Shown piece after piece: positions 9,064-17,701 of a stretch of DNA of 36,427 nt (position 1 is its first letter; the number at the start of each line of letters is the position of its first letter). The notes beneath the pieces are model-generated. The model was given only the letters and a program-made list of their open reading frames with translations, did no database searches and was not told the origin of the DNA. A program made the position numbers and the translations under genes. Origin of the DNA: an uncultured Clostridia bacterium (GTDB taxonomy: Bacteria > Bacillota > Clostridia > Oscillospirales > Ruminococcaceae). The stretch is from assembly GCA_947627045.1 (NCBI GenBank), contig CANQUM010000017.1, positions 1 through 36,427 on the forward strand, given 5' to 3'.

Positions 9064-9084
9064 GGGGCCCCTTTCGGGAGCCCC
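9064..9084 (-). promoter_or_regulatory. Intergenic GC-rich hairpin upstream of virD4
   Basis: On the minus strand GGGGCTCC pairs with GGGGCCCC (one G-U) around a CGAAA loop, followed by AATTGTTTTT and then at once by the virD4 Shine-Dalgarno. It is terminator-like but has a broken U-tract, so partial termination or transcript processing between the SpoVG-like gene and virD4 is more likely than a full stop. Confidence 0.55.
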
Positions 9085-9105
9085 GTGATTCGTGCGATTA
9101 CCAAG

Positions 9106-9897
9106 TTAACGTTTGATAGCTGGTCTTGCCGCCTGAGCAGCGCCCTGCATGGGCAACGCCGAAGCCGCGTTTTGAGTGTTCTTTGCAGAAAGCTTGCCGA
9201 GAATTTCGTTCATCGTTGTCTTGTTTGCCTCGTCAAACTTGATCTTTATGTTTTTGTCCTCCGAAAATCCGCTGCACTGCTTGTAAAGATCCGGGCAGGC
9301 GGCTTTTAAATTCTTGAAGGTTTCCGGATCCACCATGCGATACGCGTATTGGGTGTTGATTTCCGCCTTTACTGCCGAATCAAGCTGCTTGTATGCCTCC
9401 TTTGACGTGGGGACAACTATCGACTTAAAGCTTCCGTCAAGCGCCTTGTACGAGGGCATATTCCAGAACTGTCCCTTATCGCTTTGGAAAACGCTGACGT
9501 TCCTCACGACAAACGAATCTCCGATGCTGATAGTCCCCGCGCCGATTTTTCCGTTTTTAAGCGGCTGACTATACTTGGCGATGTTAGCGTCGATTTTTGC
9601 GTTTACAGGGACGTTTGCCCTTATGTCCATATCCACATCAGGGTTTCTGTATTTCTCAAGCACCTTTGCATTCAGCTCATCGCGGGACTGCTGGGTCGTC
9701 GGAAACGCTATATCCTCGTATGCCCCTTTGTTTTTGTTGAATTTTTGCGGCATCTGAACGTACAGCTCGCCGCTTTGTGTGTTCCGTTTTATCGCAATCG
9801 AGTTGACCGTCAGGGTGTTGTCAACCGTGACAGAGGCGAGTGCGACGGTGTTGTTTGTTGAATATTCCAGTGGGCTTACATTAACATTTGTAATCAT
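9106..9897 (-). CDS. Tandem SpoVG-domain protein, first gene of the transfer operon
   Basis: 263 aa with two SpoVG-like domains in a row. The first (about 17-85) has LTVNSIAIKRNTQSGELYVQ, MPQKF and AFPTTQQSRDELNAKVLEKY. The second (about 118-190) has FVVRNVSVFQSDKGQFWNMP and IVVPTSKEAYKQLDSAVKAE. SpoVG proteins are small nucleic-acid-binding regulators, and the motif order strand, MPxxK/Y, P-T/S, helix is conserved in both copies. A C-terminal region of about 70 residues ends in an Ala/Gln-rich tail. The RBS is AAAAAAGGAG before the ATG. It is the first gene after an attenuator-like leader, so it may regulate the operon or bind its RNA or DNA; that role is inferred. Confidence 0.85.
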   Translation of the reverse strand: MITNVNVSPLEYSTNNTVALASVTVDNTLTVNSIAIKRNTQSGELYVQMPQKFNKNKGAYEDIAFPTTQQSRDELNAKVLEKYRNPDVDMDIRANVPVNAKIDANIAKYSQPLKNGKIGAGTISIGDSFVVRNVSVFQSDKGQFWNMPSYKALDGSFKSIVVPTSKEAYKQLDSAVKAEINTQYAYRMVDPETFKNLKAACPDLYKQCSGFSEDKNIKIKFDEANKTTMNEILGKLSAKNTQNAASALPMQGAAQAARPAIKR

Positions 9898-9962
9898 AAT
9901 TATTCTCCTTTTTTAAAGTGCGTTGATCGGCACTATATTCTTATATATTTGATTTGGGTAAT

Positions 9963-9991
9963 AAAAAAAGCCCCGACCTTTCGTCAGGGCT
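9963..9991 (-). terminator. Intrinsic terminator in the transfer-operon leader
   Basis: On the minus strand AGCCCTGAC (9991-9983) pairs with GTCGGGGCT over 9 bp with one G-U, around a GAAAG loop, followed directly by a run of seven T. It lies two bases after the stop of a three-codon ORF and about 65 bases before the tandem SpoVG gene, so it would block entry into the transfer operon unless read through. Confidence 0.85.
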
Positions 9992-9992
9992 G

Positions 9993-10004
9993 TTAATTGT
10001 ACAT
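9993..10004 (-). CDS. Three-codon leader ORF (Met-Tyr-Asn-stop)
   Basis: ATGTACAATTAA, preceded by GGAGGTGA (10017-10010), a full match to the 16S anti-SD, with about 6 bases between GGAGGTG and the ATG. The stop is immediately followed by an intrinsic terminator. The design (consensus SD, minimal ORF, terminator) resembles ribosome-sensing attenuators known upstream of some antibiotic-resistance genes. Translation is inferred from the SD only. Confidence 0.6.
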   Translation of the reverse strand: MYN

Positions 10005-10020
10005 TGGACTCACCTCCAAT
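10003..10020 (-). promoter_or_regulatory. Hairpin that can hide the leader-ORF Shine-Dalgarno
   Basis: ATTGGA and TCCAAT form a perfect 6-bp stem around GGTGAG, so the SD of the mini-ORF lies inside the stem and loop and the start codon is at its foot. This would make mini-ORF translation switchable. The structure is read from sequence; the function is inferred. Confidence 0.5.
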
Positions 10021-10057
10021 TCTTTATTCTGTTTTCGCTAATATCCGGCAGAAGAAA

Positions 10058-10081
10058 AAAAGCGGAACCGGTTCCGCTTTT
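10058..10081 (-). terminator. Second copy of the 24-bp palindrome, strong intrinsic terminator
   Basis: Identical to 111-134: half-site AAAAGCGGAACC and its reverse complement. On the minus strand the 3' arm continues into a run of seven T in total and then CTTC, a good intrinsic terminator. The TAA stop of the giant helicase gene (10082-10080) overlaps its edge. It separates the DNA-processing genes from the transfer-operon leader. Confidence 0.85.
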
Positions 10082-13000
10082 ATAACATCTGCGGCCTCCG
10101 GATTTGTGACTGGCTTTGCTGTGCTCCCTTTACAATTTCGAGAGCCTGCAAGGCTGATTTGTCGGGCTGATACTTATTCAGAAGCCCCTCCATTTTTTCA
10201 GCGTCGATATGCTCGACCGACGTCAAGGAGCACATTCTCTCTGCGTTTTTGTCATTGTCAGACCATGCATACATTCCGTTTGTGAGCAGCTCGCGGCGCT
10301 CGCCGCGCTCATTTGTAACTGCGTAGTGCATGAATTCCTCGCCGTTGTCGCGGCGGTAAAGAGAGATGATTTTTATATCAGGAGCCGCTTGGGTATCTGC
10401 GTCTTTTTTTCCAATCGAATTGTTATCAATATTTAAAATAACGTTCAGCTCATTGACCCTTGATATTTTTTCTTTAAGCTCCTGTTCAAAGGGGAAAGGC
10501 TTTTCGACGTCCTTCTTTGCGACTTCAAACTGCTTTTCAGTATTTTCAAGGTCGTTTTCAGCATCCTTGAGCATTTCCGCAAAGCGTTCAACGCCATTGT
10601 CAATGCGAGTGATATTACCGTGAATATCATTTCCAAGAGGCACATAGCAGCTTGTTTTGCCTTGGAGCCTGACGACATACTCACGCCGAACAGTGTCAAA
10701 GAACAAATTTGTTTTAAATCCTCGGTAAGACCCGAGCGGAACAGAGTCGGGGCTGTTCATTTTCTTGCAGGCGTCGATAATTGCTTTGCCGGCTTCAGCT
10801 TTTTCGGAATAAAAAACACCTTTAACCTCCATGCCGACAAAGCGGTCGTCGGTAGGCTTCGGGTGTTCCTGCGCCGTTTTTGTATCTGCCTTTAACCCCT
10901 CTATACGGGAGTGCAGGGAGGCAATACGCTGCGGATAATATTTGATTATTTTGTCCTCCAATTTGTACTTTTCGGATAAAAAATTTGACTTAAGCATACT
11001 AAGTCTCTGAATCTGAATATCCAAATCCATTTTATCCTTTATGTAAGGATTTCCGGTCGCAAGCATTTTTATTTCCGCATAGGATAACGCTGTTTCGTCT
11101 ATATCCTCTGCTGAACGCACCGGAGATTTGCTCGTCATAATCTGACTTACAAATTTTTGTTTTCCCTCAATAAGTTGATAGAGGTAACTATCAAATGTCT
11201 GCTCCGTTACATAACGATAAATATGAACGTCTTTATTTTCATTGCCCTGCCGGATTATTCTTCCTGAGCGCTGCTCAAGATCACTTGGTCTCCACGGACA
11301 ATCAAGATCATGCAGCGCGATGAGTTTGTCCTGAACATTGGTTCCCGCGCCCATCTTTTGTGTTGAGCCAAGAAGAACCCTGACCTCGCCCTTGCGAACC
11401 TTTCGAAATAGCTCCTGTTTCTGTGCTTCGGTGTTTGCTTCGTGTATGAAGCGGATCTCATTTTTCGGAACGCCTCGTTCAACGAGCTTTTTTCTAATAT
11501 CGTTGTACACTGAAAATTCAGTGTCGGACTTTGGAGTTGACAAGTCGCAAAAAATAAGCTGTGTTAATTTTTTATCGGTATTGTCCTGCCATATTTTGAA
11601 TACATTCTCAACACAGGCATTTAACTTGCTTCCTTCAAAATCCGGAAGAGCGGGATTAATAAGCCGTTGATCAAGAGCAAGCTTGCGCCCGTCATTGGTT
11701 ATTTTTAACATATTATCTACGCTTGAATCCACCATTCCGGCACGGATTTTTTCAGCTCGGTCTCCGAGTTCCTTTACCATGTCCTGCTGAAATTCTGATG
11801 GTTTAACAGCAATGTTGTGGTAATGGGCTTCAGGAACCGGCAATTTAAGCATATCGGCAGTCTGAATATCGGCAACCTCCTTGAAGGTTGACATCAGTTC
11901 AGGAAGATTATAAAATCTTGCAAATCTTGTTTTGGATCTGTATCCCGTACCCTCGGGGGTCAATTCTACGGCGGCTACATTTTCTCCAAAGGTGGAAGCC
12001 CAAGCGTCGAAATGCTGTAATCCGTTCTTTTCAAGTGCTGCATACTGCAAATATCTCTGAATGGTATATAACTCCACCATAGAGTTGGAGATAGGCGTTC
12101 CGGTCGCAAAGACCGTGCCGCGTCCGCCCGTGATTTCATCAAGGTATCGGCACTTCATAAAGAGGTCGGAGCTTTTTTGCGCCTCGGTCTGAGCGATCCC
12201 GCCCACATTCCTCATCTTCGTATAGAGATAGAGGTTTTTGTAATAGTGGCTCTCGTCAATAAAGAGCCTATCAACGCCAAGCTCCTCAAATGTCACCACA
12301 TCATCCTTACGGCTTTGGTCGTTTAGCTTTTCAAGCTTCTGCTTAATGGATTTTCGGGTTTTCTCAAGCTGTTTGACGGAAAATTTCTCTCCACTGTTGT
12401 ACTTTAAGTCTGCTATTCCTTCGGTCACTTCTTCAAGCTGTTGTTCCAAGATTGCCCTCTGTCTTTCTAATGACATCGGTATTTTTTCAAATTGACTGTG
12501 CCCGATAATTACCGCGTCGTAGTCCCCGGTTGCGATACGTCCGCAAAATCGTTTGCGGTTTTTTGTTTCAAAGTCCTTTTTCGTCGCTACCAAAATATTG
12601 GCGGCTGGGTATAACTGTAAGTATTCTGCCGCCCATTGCTCTGTCAGGTGGTTTGGGACAACAAAGAGCGACTTGTTACACAGTCCGAGCCTTTTGGATT
12701 CCTGTGCCGCCGCTACCATCTCATATGTTTTTCCTGCGCCAACGACGTGTGCGAGCAATGTGTTTCCGCCATACAGAATATGAGCCACCGCGTTTTTCTG
12801 ATGTTCCCGCAGTTCAATTTCGGGATTCATACCGCTAAATATAATGTGACTGCCGTCATACTCACGAGGTCTTAAATTGTTGAATTTTTCGTTATACAAT
12901 TTTGTCAGATTTTCTCGGCGAGTTGGATCCGCCCATATCCAGTCCTGAAAGCCTTGCTTAATTAGCTCCTGCTTTGACTGAGCGATTAAGGTTTCTTTTT

Positions 13001-16000
13001 TGTTGAGGACGGCTTTTCTTTTGCCTTCGTAATCTTCTATATAATCAAAGATACGCACGTCCTTTAGATTCAGAGTTTCCTCAATTATCTTGTAGGCGTT
13101 GATACGAGAGGTGCCGTAGGTGTTGTATGCCTTGACATTGCTTTGATCGTAGGATTTACCCTCGATATTCCATTCTCCCGTGTACGCAGAAAAATGAAGC
13201 TTGATATTCCACTGCGCCCACCGGGGAGTGTCTAAGAATTCATATATAAACTGCTCAACAATTTTGGGCGGCAGCCAAGTAGCGCCAAGGCGCACGGAAA
13301 TTTCATTTGCAGTTAAGTCTTTCGGCTGCACCCTTTCAAGTGCCTCCACATTGACCGTATAATCCTCAGGATAAATCTCCGCAGACTTTTTAGCAACGGC
13401 AAGCTTTTCTCTGACATTACCGGAAAGATATTCATCCGCTATAAGATATTTGGATTTTGTGCTGTCTCCATCCCCATATAAAGGATTTAGAAAAATAACG
13501 CCCTTCAGGTCGTTGTAAATCTCCTGCTCTGTTTTGCCGGTGAGCTGCTGCATATAAGACATATCGACAGCTGCTTTTTCTCCCATTGAAACGGCAAGCG
13601 CTTCGCTTGCCGTATCGACCTCGGTTACGGGAATATGCGGCTTAATGGTTCGCTTTGAGAACATATCCGCCTTGCGTTCCAATTCGCCGTTTTCATTAAT
13701 AACTTCAAGCGAGACCAGCAGAGGATAAGAACTATCGTCATCGAAAACGGAAGCGTTCGCTCTGCTGTTAATCAGACCGTATTCCTTTGTGAAATTGTCA
13801 TAAAGCGTATTCAACTTATCTTGCGCCCGTTTAATATCACTGTCCGAATAATCCTCGGTCTGCAATTCGATAAGCTCTCTCACGCAGTCACGAATGGCAA
13901 TCATACCCTTAATGCGATTTTTTGCAGTGGGGGAAGCTTCCACCGGCGTCATTTTCGAGTTTTCACGGAAATAAATTGCATCATCTACGACCGTGTAAGA
14001 AAAGTTTCGCACGTTAGGATCAGCGGGGATTGAATTGTCCTCAGTCTCAATTTCATTGTCCGTTTCATAGTCTGAAATTTCACCGTGGATATTTGAAATA
14101 GCTTCTGCGAGTTGGCGTTCAAGGTCTGCATTCTCATATGGCTCACAAGTGCTTTCCGTTCCGAAGCGACCCGTCGCCATTTTCATCTCGCCAAGCACCA
14201 TTTCGGGATGTCTGACAAAATATGAGTTCATCTGAATACCGTTTTTATCGGTATCAAGATGAACCCAATCCGGTTCAATATCTATCAGTCTGTCTCTCTT
14301 TTGCAGGAACAGAATATCCGACACAACCTCCGTGCCGGCATTTCCTTTAAAGGTGTTGTTCGGCAGTCGGATTGCTCCCAAGAGCTCGGCTCTCTGTGCG
14401 ATATATTTACGCACCGCCGGATTGGTCTTATCCATTGTGCCCTTGCTCGTAACAAGCGCCATCATGCCGCCCGGACGCAGCTTGTCAAGACTTTTTGCAA
14501 AGAAGTAGTCGTGAATAAGAAAATTGTGCTTGTCGTACCTTTTGTCGAGCACCTTAAAATCTCCGAAAGGCACATTGCCTACAACTCCGTCAAAGAAGCT
14601 GTCAGGTACATTCACTTCCTCAAATCCACAGGCGGCAATAGAGGACTTTTGATAAAGCTGCTGCGCGATACCGGCAGAGATAGGGTCAAGCTCTACGCCG
14701 TAAATCTTTGCGTTTTCCATCGACTGCGGAAGCATACCGATGAAATTGCCGACTCCGCAGGAAGGTTCCAATAGGTTACCCTCACGAAAGTCCATCTGCG
14801 AAAGAGCATTGTAAATAGCGGTCGTAACTTCCGGCGGCGTGTAGAACGCCGTCAGGGTGCTTTCTCTTGCCGCCGTGTATTCCTCCGGAGTCAGCACGGT
14901 TTTCAACTCCAAATACTCTGTACCCCATGCGGAATTGTTCTTGTCGAATGCTTCGGGGATACCGCCCCAGCCGACATATTTCGATAAAATAACCTGTTCC
15001 TCCGGCGTGGCAAAGCGGTTTTCCTCCTGACATTTTTTAAGAAGCTGAATAGCCATAATGTTTCTGCGGAAGCGTTCTTTTTTACCGACCGTTTCCACGG
15101 GGTTTGCTTTCAGGTTAAAGGTGTGTCGCTCCGACATTGGTATATCGGGGTGCAGGTCAAAGGACTGCGCCTTGCTTTTCGGATTATTAAAATTTGGTAT
15201 GAGCGGCTCGGAGGGGGTTTCCTGAACAGGTTCTCCCGGCTGCTCACTTGCAGCTTGTTCTATTTTCTCTACAACCTGCTCGGCAGGAGTTTCTGCCGGA
15301 TTTTCCGGCATAAGATAGTCTGCCAATCCTTCTTCCCGCATAGCACGGACATAATCATCTTTAAGGATAGTGTCCGGCGTTACCACCGCAAGAACTTTTC
15401 TAGCTAAATCTTCCTCAAAATTGTAGCCGCTCAGGTCACGGGGCGTAACATAAAACCTTTTGATATCGCCGTCATAATCTCTGACTGCTTGCTGGAATTC
15501 CCTAAGCTGCTCGATGGTGAAAGGCTCCTGTGTGACCCAAAATATCTCGTTATCGTTTACTAAATCGACTTCTTTAAAGCGCATTTCATGTGGAATAAGC
15601 TTTTCAAACTCAATAGAATCAAAGCGCGGCAACTGTTCCTGTGCTTCCTGCTGCGCTAATTGCCGCTGTTCAAGGTAGTCGGGGTCGTCGTATTCGTTTA
15701 TATCAAACGGAGCCGACTCGTCCTCTGACCTTTCTTCCTCGGCGTGTATGTCCGTAACCTTTAAGTGGTCGTTCATCGGGTTTTCCCGCACCTTACGGTC
15801 AAATTCCTCCCTTGTAAGCTCTTTGTTGAATAATGGCATTTGTGTGTCGTAGAGCATAACACGGCTCTCATCAAGGGAAAGAATTTCATACTCGGAAGCG
15901 CCGATATACACGCTGTCGCCAAGATGATATTCGTACCTCGCCTCCTGCTCGTCCGTCTGCGTTTCAGGCTGTGGCGGAGCAGTGAAAAGGATTTCTCGGT

Positions 16001-17684
16001 TGCGGCGCCGCTCGGCAGCTTCCGCTCTCCGTTCTTCCTGCTTTTGAAGCCATTCCGGGTAGCAGGCTTTTTCTTTTGGGGAAAGGTATCGGTCGAGCCT
16101 GATCAACTCGGCAATGCGCTTCTCTACCTGTTGCCAGGACAAATCAATATGAGGCTTATCGTCCCCAAAGCCTCTTGAAATACGGATACCCTTGCCGTCG
16201 TGCTGTTCGTCAATGCCGACTCCGACAATGGCAGGGTAAACACCGCCCCAACCGTACTCTTTTTTCAGAAAATCGGCGTTCTCCTTGGCGGACAGGCTTT
16301 TCTCAAGCTGCTCGTAGATACGCATTTTCCCTTCCGAAACGCCGCTTCCACGAGTCAGAACTTCGTCTATGATTTCCTGAGAAAAAGTAAAGGCAGAGGG
16401 CTTTCGTTCCTCTGCCTGACTGTTCATCATTAAGGTTAGCTGCCCGTCCATAGACGGTAAGGGCTTTATTTTGTCCTCGTTGTTACGGTCATACCACTCT
16501 AAGCGAATATAACCTCCGTTTTGACTATCTCCTTCGCCCGATTGCGAATGTTGTTCATTTTGCGCACCCACGCCATCATGTCGTTCGCCTTCAGTTCCTC
16601 CGTGACCCCCTCGTCCTTCGCCATCTGTCTGACGAGAGTTTCCTCCATCTCCTCCGCGCGCCGCTGGATCTCCGCCAGATGCGGAATCAATTCGCAGCTC
16701 GTGAGCAGATTGCAGTAGAGTCCCTTGCGGTGCTCCTTCAAATATTGTTTTCTCATTCGCGCGTACATTCTCAGCTCCACCTCCGGCTGCTCCTGCTCCG
16801 GAAGCTTCAGATCGGGTATTAGATAATCTCCCTGTCTCGTGTAGGTTATTTCTGCCATTTGTAAAACTCCTTTCCGTTTTTTCTCTATTGATATTATAAT
16901 CCGTTTTTACATCGTACACAAGCTTCTGCTCTTTACGATTAAGTAAATTTACCTCTTTTGCTATTTCAGAAAGACACATTGCAGCAATAGAGCTTGCCGC
17001 AACGCCCAAAACGTTAAAAACCTTTTCATCACTGTAATTGACAATGTTTTGAAAATCTTCATTGCTAAAATACATATCCGCGTCAATGCCGAGTCTTTCC
17101 ATTGCCATATAAGCGACGCTGTTTGTAACAAGCTCCCTGCTGACTGCGGTTATAGCGCTTTCGTCTAAATCCTCAAGAAAGGTATTATCAACAATCGGCA
17201 ACAATTCATTAAGATAATTTGAAATATTGTTTTCAACCGCCTTTTCCGAAACTGATATAATAGCGTTTGCAAAGCTGCTCTTATCTTTTAGCTCTCCAAA
17301 TGCGCTTTCAAGCATATTGATAACTTCAGTTTCATATTCCGGCTTCATTTTCCAAATAGGAACCGGTCTTGCGGCATTGCCGGCGCGTGTGTCCGAAATG
17401 TCGAAGTAATGGATTAATCGCTGATTTTTATGTCCTTCGTCCTCGAACACGGCAATACCTTTAGTTCCACGCTTTACCCATCTGCCAAAGCTGATGTTCC
17501 AGCGTTCAATAGGAAGAACCGCCGTTGCGTCAGGTCGTTGGGCATAAAGTAAAAGCTGTTCGTCAAAACGCAACTTATAGTTACGGCAAGCTGTTTTTAA
17601 AAAGCTTTTCCATTCATCAGGGTGTGCCGCTTTCTTAACGGCGTCATTATACAAATCAATTATTAGGTCATATTTTCTCGCCAT
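10080..17684 (-). CDS. Giant DNA methylase / SNF2 helicase fusion of the ICE
   Basis: About 2534 aa from the ATG at 17684 (MARKYDLIIDLYNDAVKK); the upstream in-frame extension to 17816 is Arg-rich noise that lies over another frame. The N-terminal 270 residues are ArdC-like (KLRFDEQLLLYAQRPDATAV, then KRGTKGIAVFE). A Gly-rich linker (about 276-395) overlaps a nested tnpV gene. Next come the conserved segments of this ICE family (FLKKEYGWGGVYPAIVG, YHLGDSVYI). An N6-adenine methylase has motif I LEPSCGVGNFIG near 971 and a variant motif IV, GNVPFG, near 1035 where NPPF is usual. The SNF2 helicase has AHVVGAGKTYEM near 1645, LFIDESHYYKN near 1807 and LEQRSGRIIRQGN near 2132. A coiled coil ends the protein. 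It probably unwinds or protects transferred DNA. The RBS is unclear: GAGGAG is 20 bases away and better serves an 11-codon overlapping ORF. Confidence 0.92.
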   Translation of the reverse strand: MARKYDLIIDLYNDAVKKAAHPDEWKSFLKTACRNYKLRFDEQLLLYAQRPDATAVLPIERWNISFGRWVKRGTKGIAVFEDEGHKNQRLIHYFDISDTRAGNAARPVPIWKMKPEYETEVINMLESAFGELKDKSSFANAIISVSEKAVENNISNYLNELLPIVDNTFLEDLDESAITAVSRELVTNSVAYMAMERLGIDADMYFSNEDFQNIVNYSDEKVFNVLGVAASSIAAMCLSEIAKEVNLLNRKEQKLVYDVKTDYNINREKTERSFTNGRNNLHETGRLSNTRSEASGAGAAGGGAENVRANEKTIFEGAPQGTLLQSAHELRIDSASGGDPAARGGDGGNSRQTDGEGRGGHGGTEGERHDGVGAQNEQHSQSGEGDSQNGGYIRLEWYDRNNEDKIKPLPSMDGQLTLMMNSQAEERKPSAFTFSQEIIDEVLTRGSGVSEGKMRIYEQLEKSLSAKENADFLKKEYGWGGVYPAIVGVGIDEQHDGKGIRISRGFGDDKPHIDLSWQQVEKRIAELIRLDRYLSPKEKACYPEWLQKQEERRAEAAERRRNREILFTAPPQPETQTDEQEARYEYHLGDSVYIGASEYEILSLDESRVMLYDTQMPLFNKELTREEFDRKVRENPMNDHLKVTDIHAEEERSEDESAPFDINEYDDPDYLEQRQLAQQEAQEQLPRFDSIEFEKLIPHEMRFKEVDLVNDNEIFWVTQEPFTIEQLREFQQAVRDYDGDIKRFYVTPRDLSGYNFEEDLARKVLAVVTPDTILKDDYVRAMREEGLADYLMPENPAETPAEQVVEKIEQAASEQPGEPVQETPSEPLIPNFNNPKSKAQSFDLHPDIPMSERHTFNLKANPVETVGKKERFRRNIMAIQLLKKCQEENRFATPEEQVILSKYVGWGGIPEAFDKNNSAWGTEYLELKTVLTPEEYTAARESTLTAFYTPPEVTTAIYNALSQMDFREGNLLEPSCGVGNFIGMLPQSMENAKIYGVELDPISAGIAQQLYQKSSIAACGFEEVNVPDSFFDGVVGNVPFGDFKVLDKRYDKHNFLIHDYFFAKSLDKLRPGGMMALVTSKGTMDKTNPAVRKYIAQRAELLGAIRLPNNTFKGNAGTEVVSDILFLQKRDRLIDIEPDWVHLDTDKNGIQMNSYFVRHPEMVLGEMKMATGRFGTESTCEPYENADLERQLAEAISNIHGEISDYETDNEIETEDNSIPADPNVRNFSYTVVDDAIYFRENSKMTPVEASPTAKNRIKGMIAIRDCVRELIELQTEDYSDSDIKRAQDKLNTLYDNFTKEYGLINSRANASVFDDDSSYPLLVSLEVINENGELERKADMFSKRTIKPHIPVTEVDTASEALAVSMGEKAAVDMSYMQQLTGKTEQEIYNDLKGVIFLNPLYGDGDSTKSKYLIADEYLSGNVREKLAVAKKSAEIYPEDYTVNVEALERVQPKDLTANEISVRLGATWLPPKIVEQFIYEFLDTPRWAQWNIKLHFSAYTGEWNIEGKSYDQSNVKAYNTYGTSRINAYKIIEETLNLKDVRIFDYIEDYEGKRKAVLNKKETLIAQSKQELIKQGFQDWIWADPTRRENLTKLYNEKFNNLRPREYDGSHIIFSGMNPEIELREHQKNAVAHILYGGNTLLAHVVGAGKTYEMVAAAQESKRLGLCNKSLFVVPNHLTEQWAAEYLQLYPAANILVATKKDFETKNRKRFCGRIATGDYDAVIIGHSQFEKIPMSLERQRAILEQQLEEVTEGIADLKYNSGEKFSVKQLEKTRKSIKQKLEKLNDQSRKDDVVTFEELGVDRLFIDESHYYKNLYLYTKMRNVGGIAQTEAQKSSDLFMKCRYLDEITGGRGTVFATGTPISNSMVELYTIQRYLQYAALEKNGLQHFDAWASTFGENVAAVELTPEGTGYRSKTRFARFYNLPELMSTFKEVADIQTADMLKLPVPEAHYHNIAVKPSEFQQDMVKELGDRAEKIRAGMVDSSVDNMLKITNDGRKLALDQRLINPALPDFEGSKLNACVENVFKIWQDNTDKKLTQLIFCDLSTPKSDTEFSVYNDIRKKLVERGVPKNEIRFIHEANTEAQKQELFRKVRKGEVRVLLGSTQKMGAGTNVQDKLIALHDLDCPWRPSDLEQRSGRIIRQGNENKDVHIYRYVTEQTFDSYLYQLIEGKQKFVSQIMTSKSPVRSAEDIDETALSYAEIKMLATGNPYIKDKMDLDIQIQRLSMLKSNFLSEKYKLEDKIIKYYPQRIASLHSRIEGLKADTKTAQEHPKPTDDRFVGMEVKGVFYSEKAEAGKAIIDACKKMNSPDSVPLGSYRGFKTNLFFDTVRREYVVRLQGKTSCYVPLGNDIHGNITRIDNGVERFAEMLKDAENDLENTEKQFEVAKKDVEKPFPFEQELKEKISRVNELNVILNIDNNSIGKKDADTQAAPDIKIISLYRRDNGEEFMHYAVTNERGERRELLTNGMYAWSDNDKNAERMCSLTSVEHIDAEKMEGLLNKYQPDKSALQALEIVKGAQQSQSQIRRPQML
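16499..16858 (-). CDS. tnpV: TnpV, nested in another frame inside the helicase gene
   Basis: 119 aa, complete: MAEITYTRQGDYLIPDLKLP, then MRKQYLKEHRKGLYCNLL, EGVTEELKANDMMAWVRKMN and NNIRNRAKEIV. These match the TnpV family (transposon-encoded protein of Tn4451/CTn-type elements, function not firmly known). The ATG has a strong RBS of its own, AAAGGAG with 8 bases spacing. It lies entirely within the giant methylase/helicase gene, same strand but a different frame, where the host frame encodes a Gly/Glu/Gln-rich linker. The start, RBS and full-length family match show it is not a chance shadow frame. Confidence 0.85.
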   Translation of the reverse strand: MAEITYTRQGDYLIPDLKLPEQEQPEVELRMYARMRKQYLKEHRKGLYCNLLTSCELIPHLAEIQRRAEEMEETLVRQMAKDEGVTEELKANDMMAWVRKMNNIRNRAKEIVKTEVIFA

Positions 17685-17698
17685 ATTAAAAAATTCAT
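17663..17698 (-). CDS. Possible 11-codon coupling ORF over the helicase start
   Basis: ATG at 17698 encodes MNFLIWRENMT and stops at 17663, past the helicase ATG at 17684. The SD GAGGAG lies 6 bases upstream of this ATG, the ideal distance, whereas the helicase ATG has no SD at a workable distance. It may feed ribosomes to the helicase by overlap coupling, or simply be chance. Confidence 0.3.
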   Translation of the reverse strand: MNFLIWRENMT

Positions 17699-17701
17699 CT
17701 C

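Noticed and set aside
9940-9962. Possible sigma-A promoter (TTACCC ... TATAGT) just after the leader terminator
   Set aside because: The -35 match is poor and the AT-rich sequence offers several equal alternatives, so no promoter is claimed.
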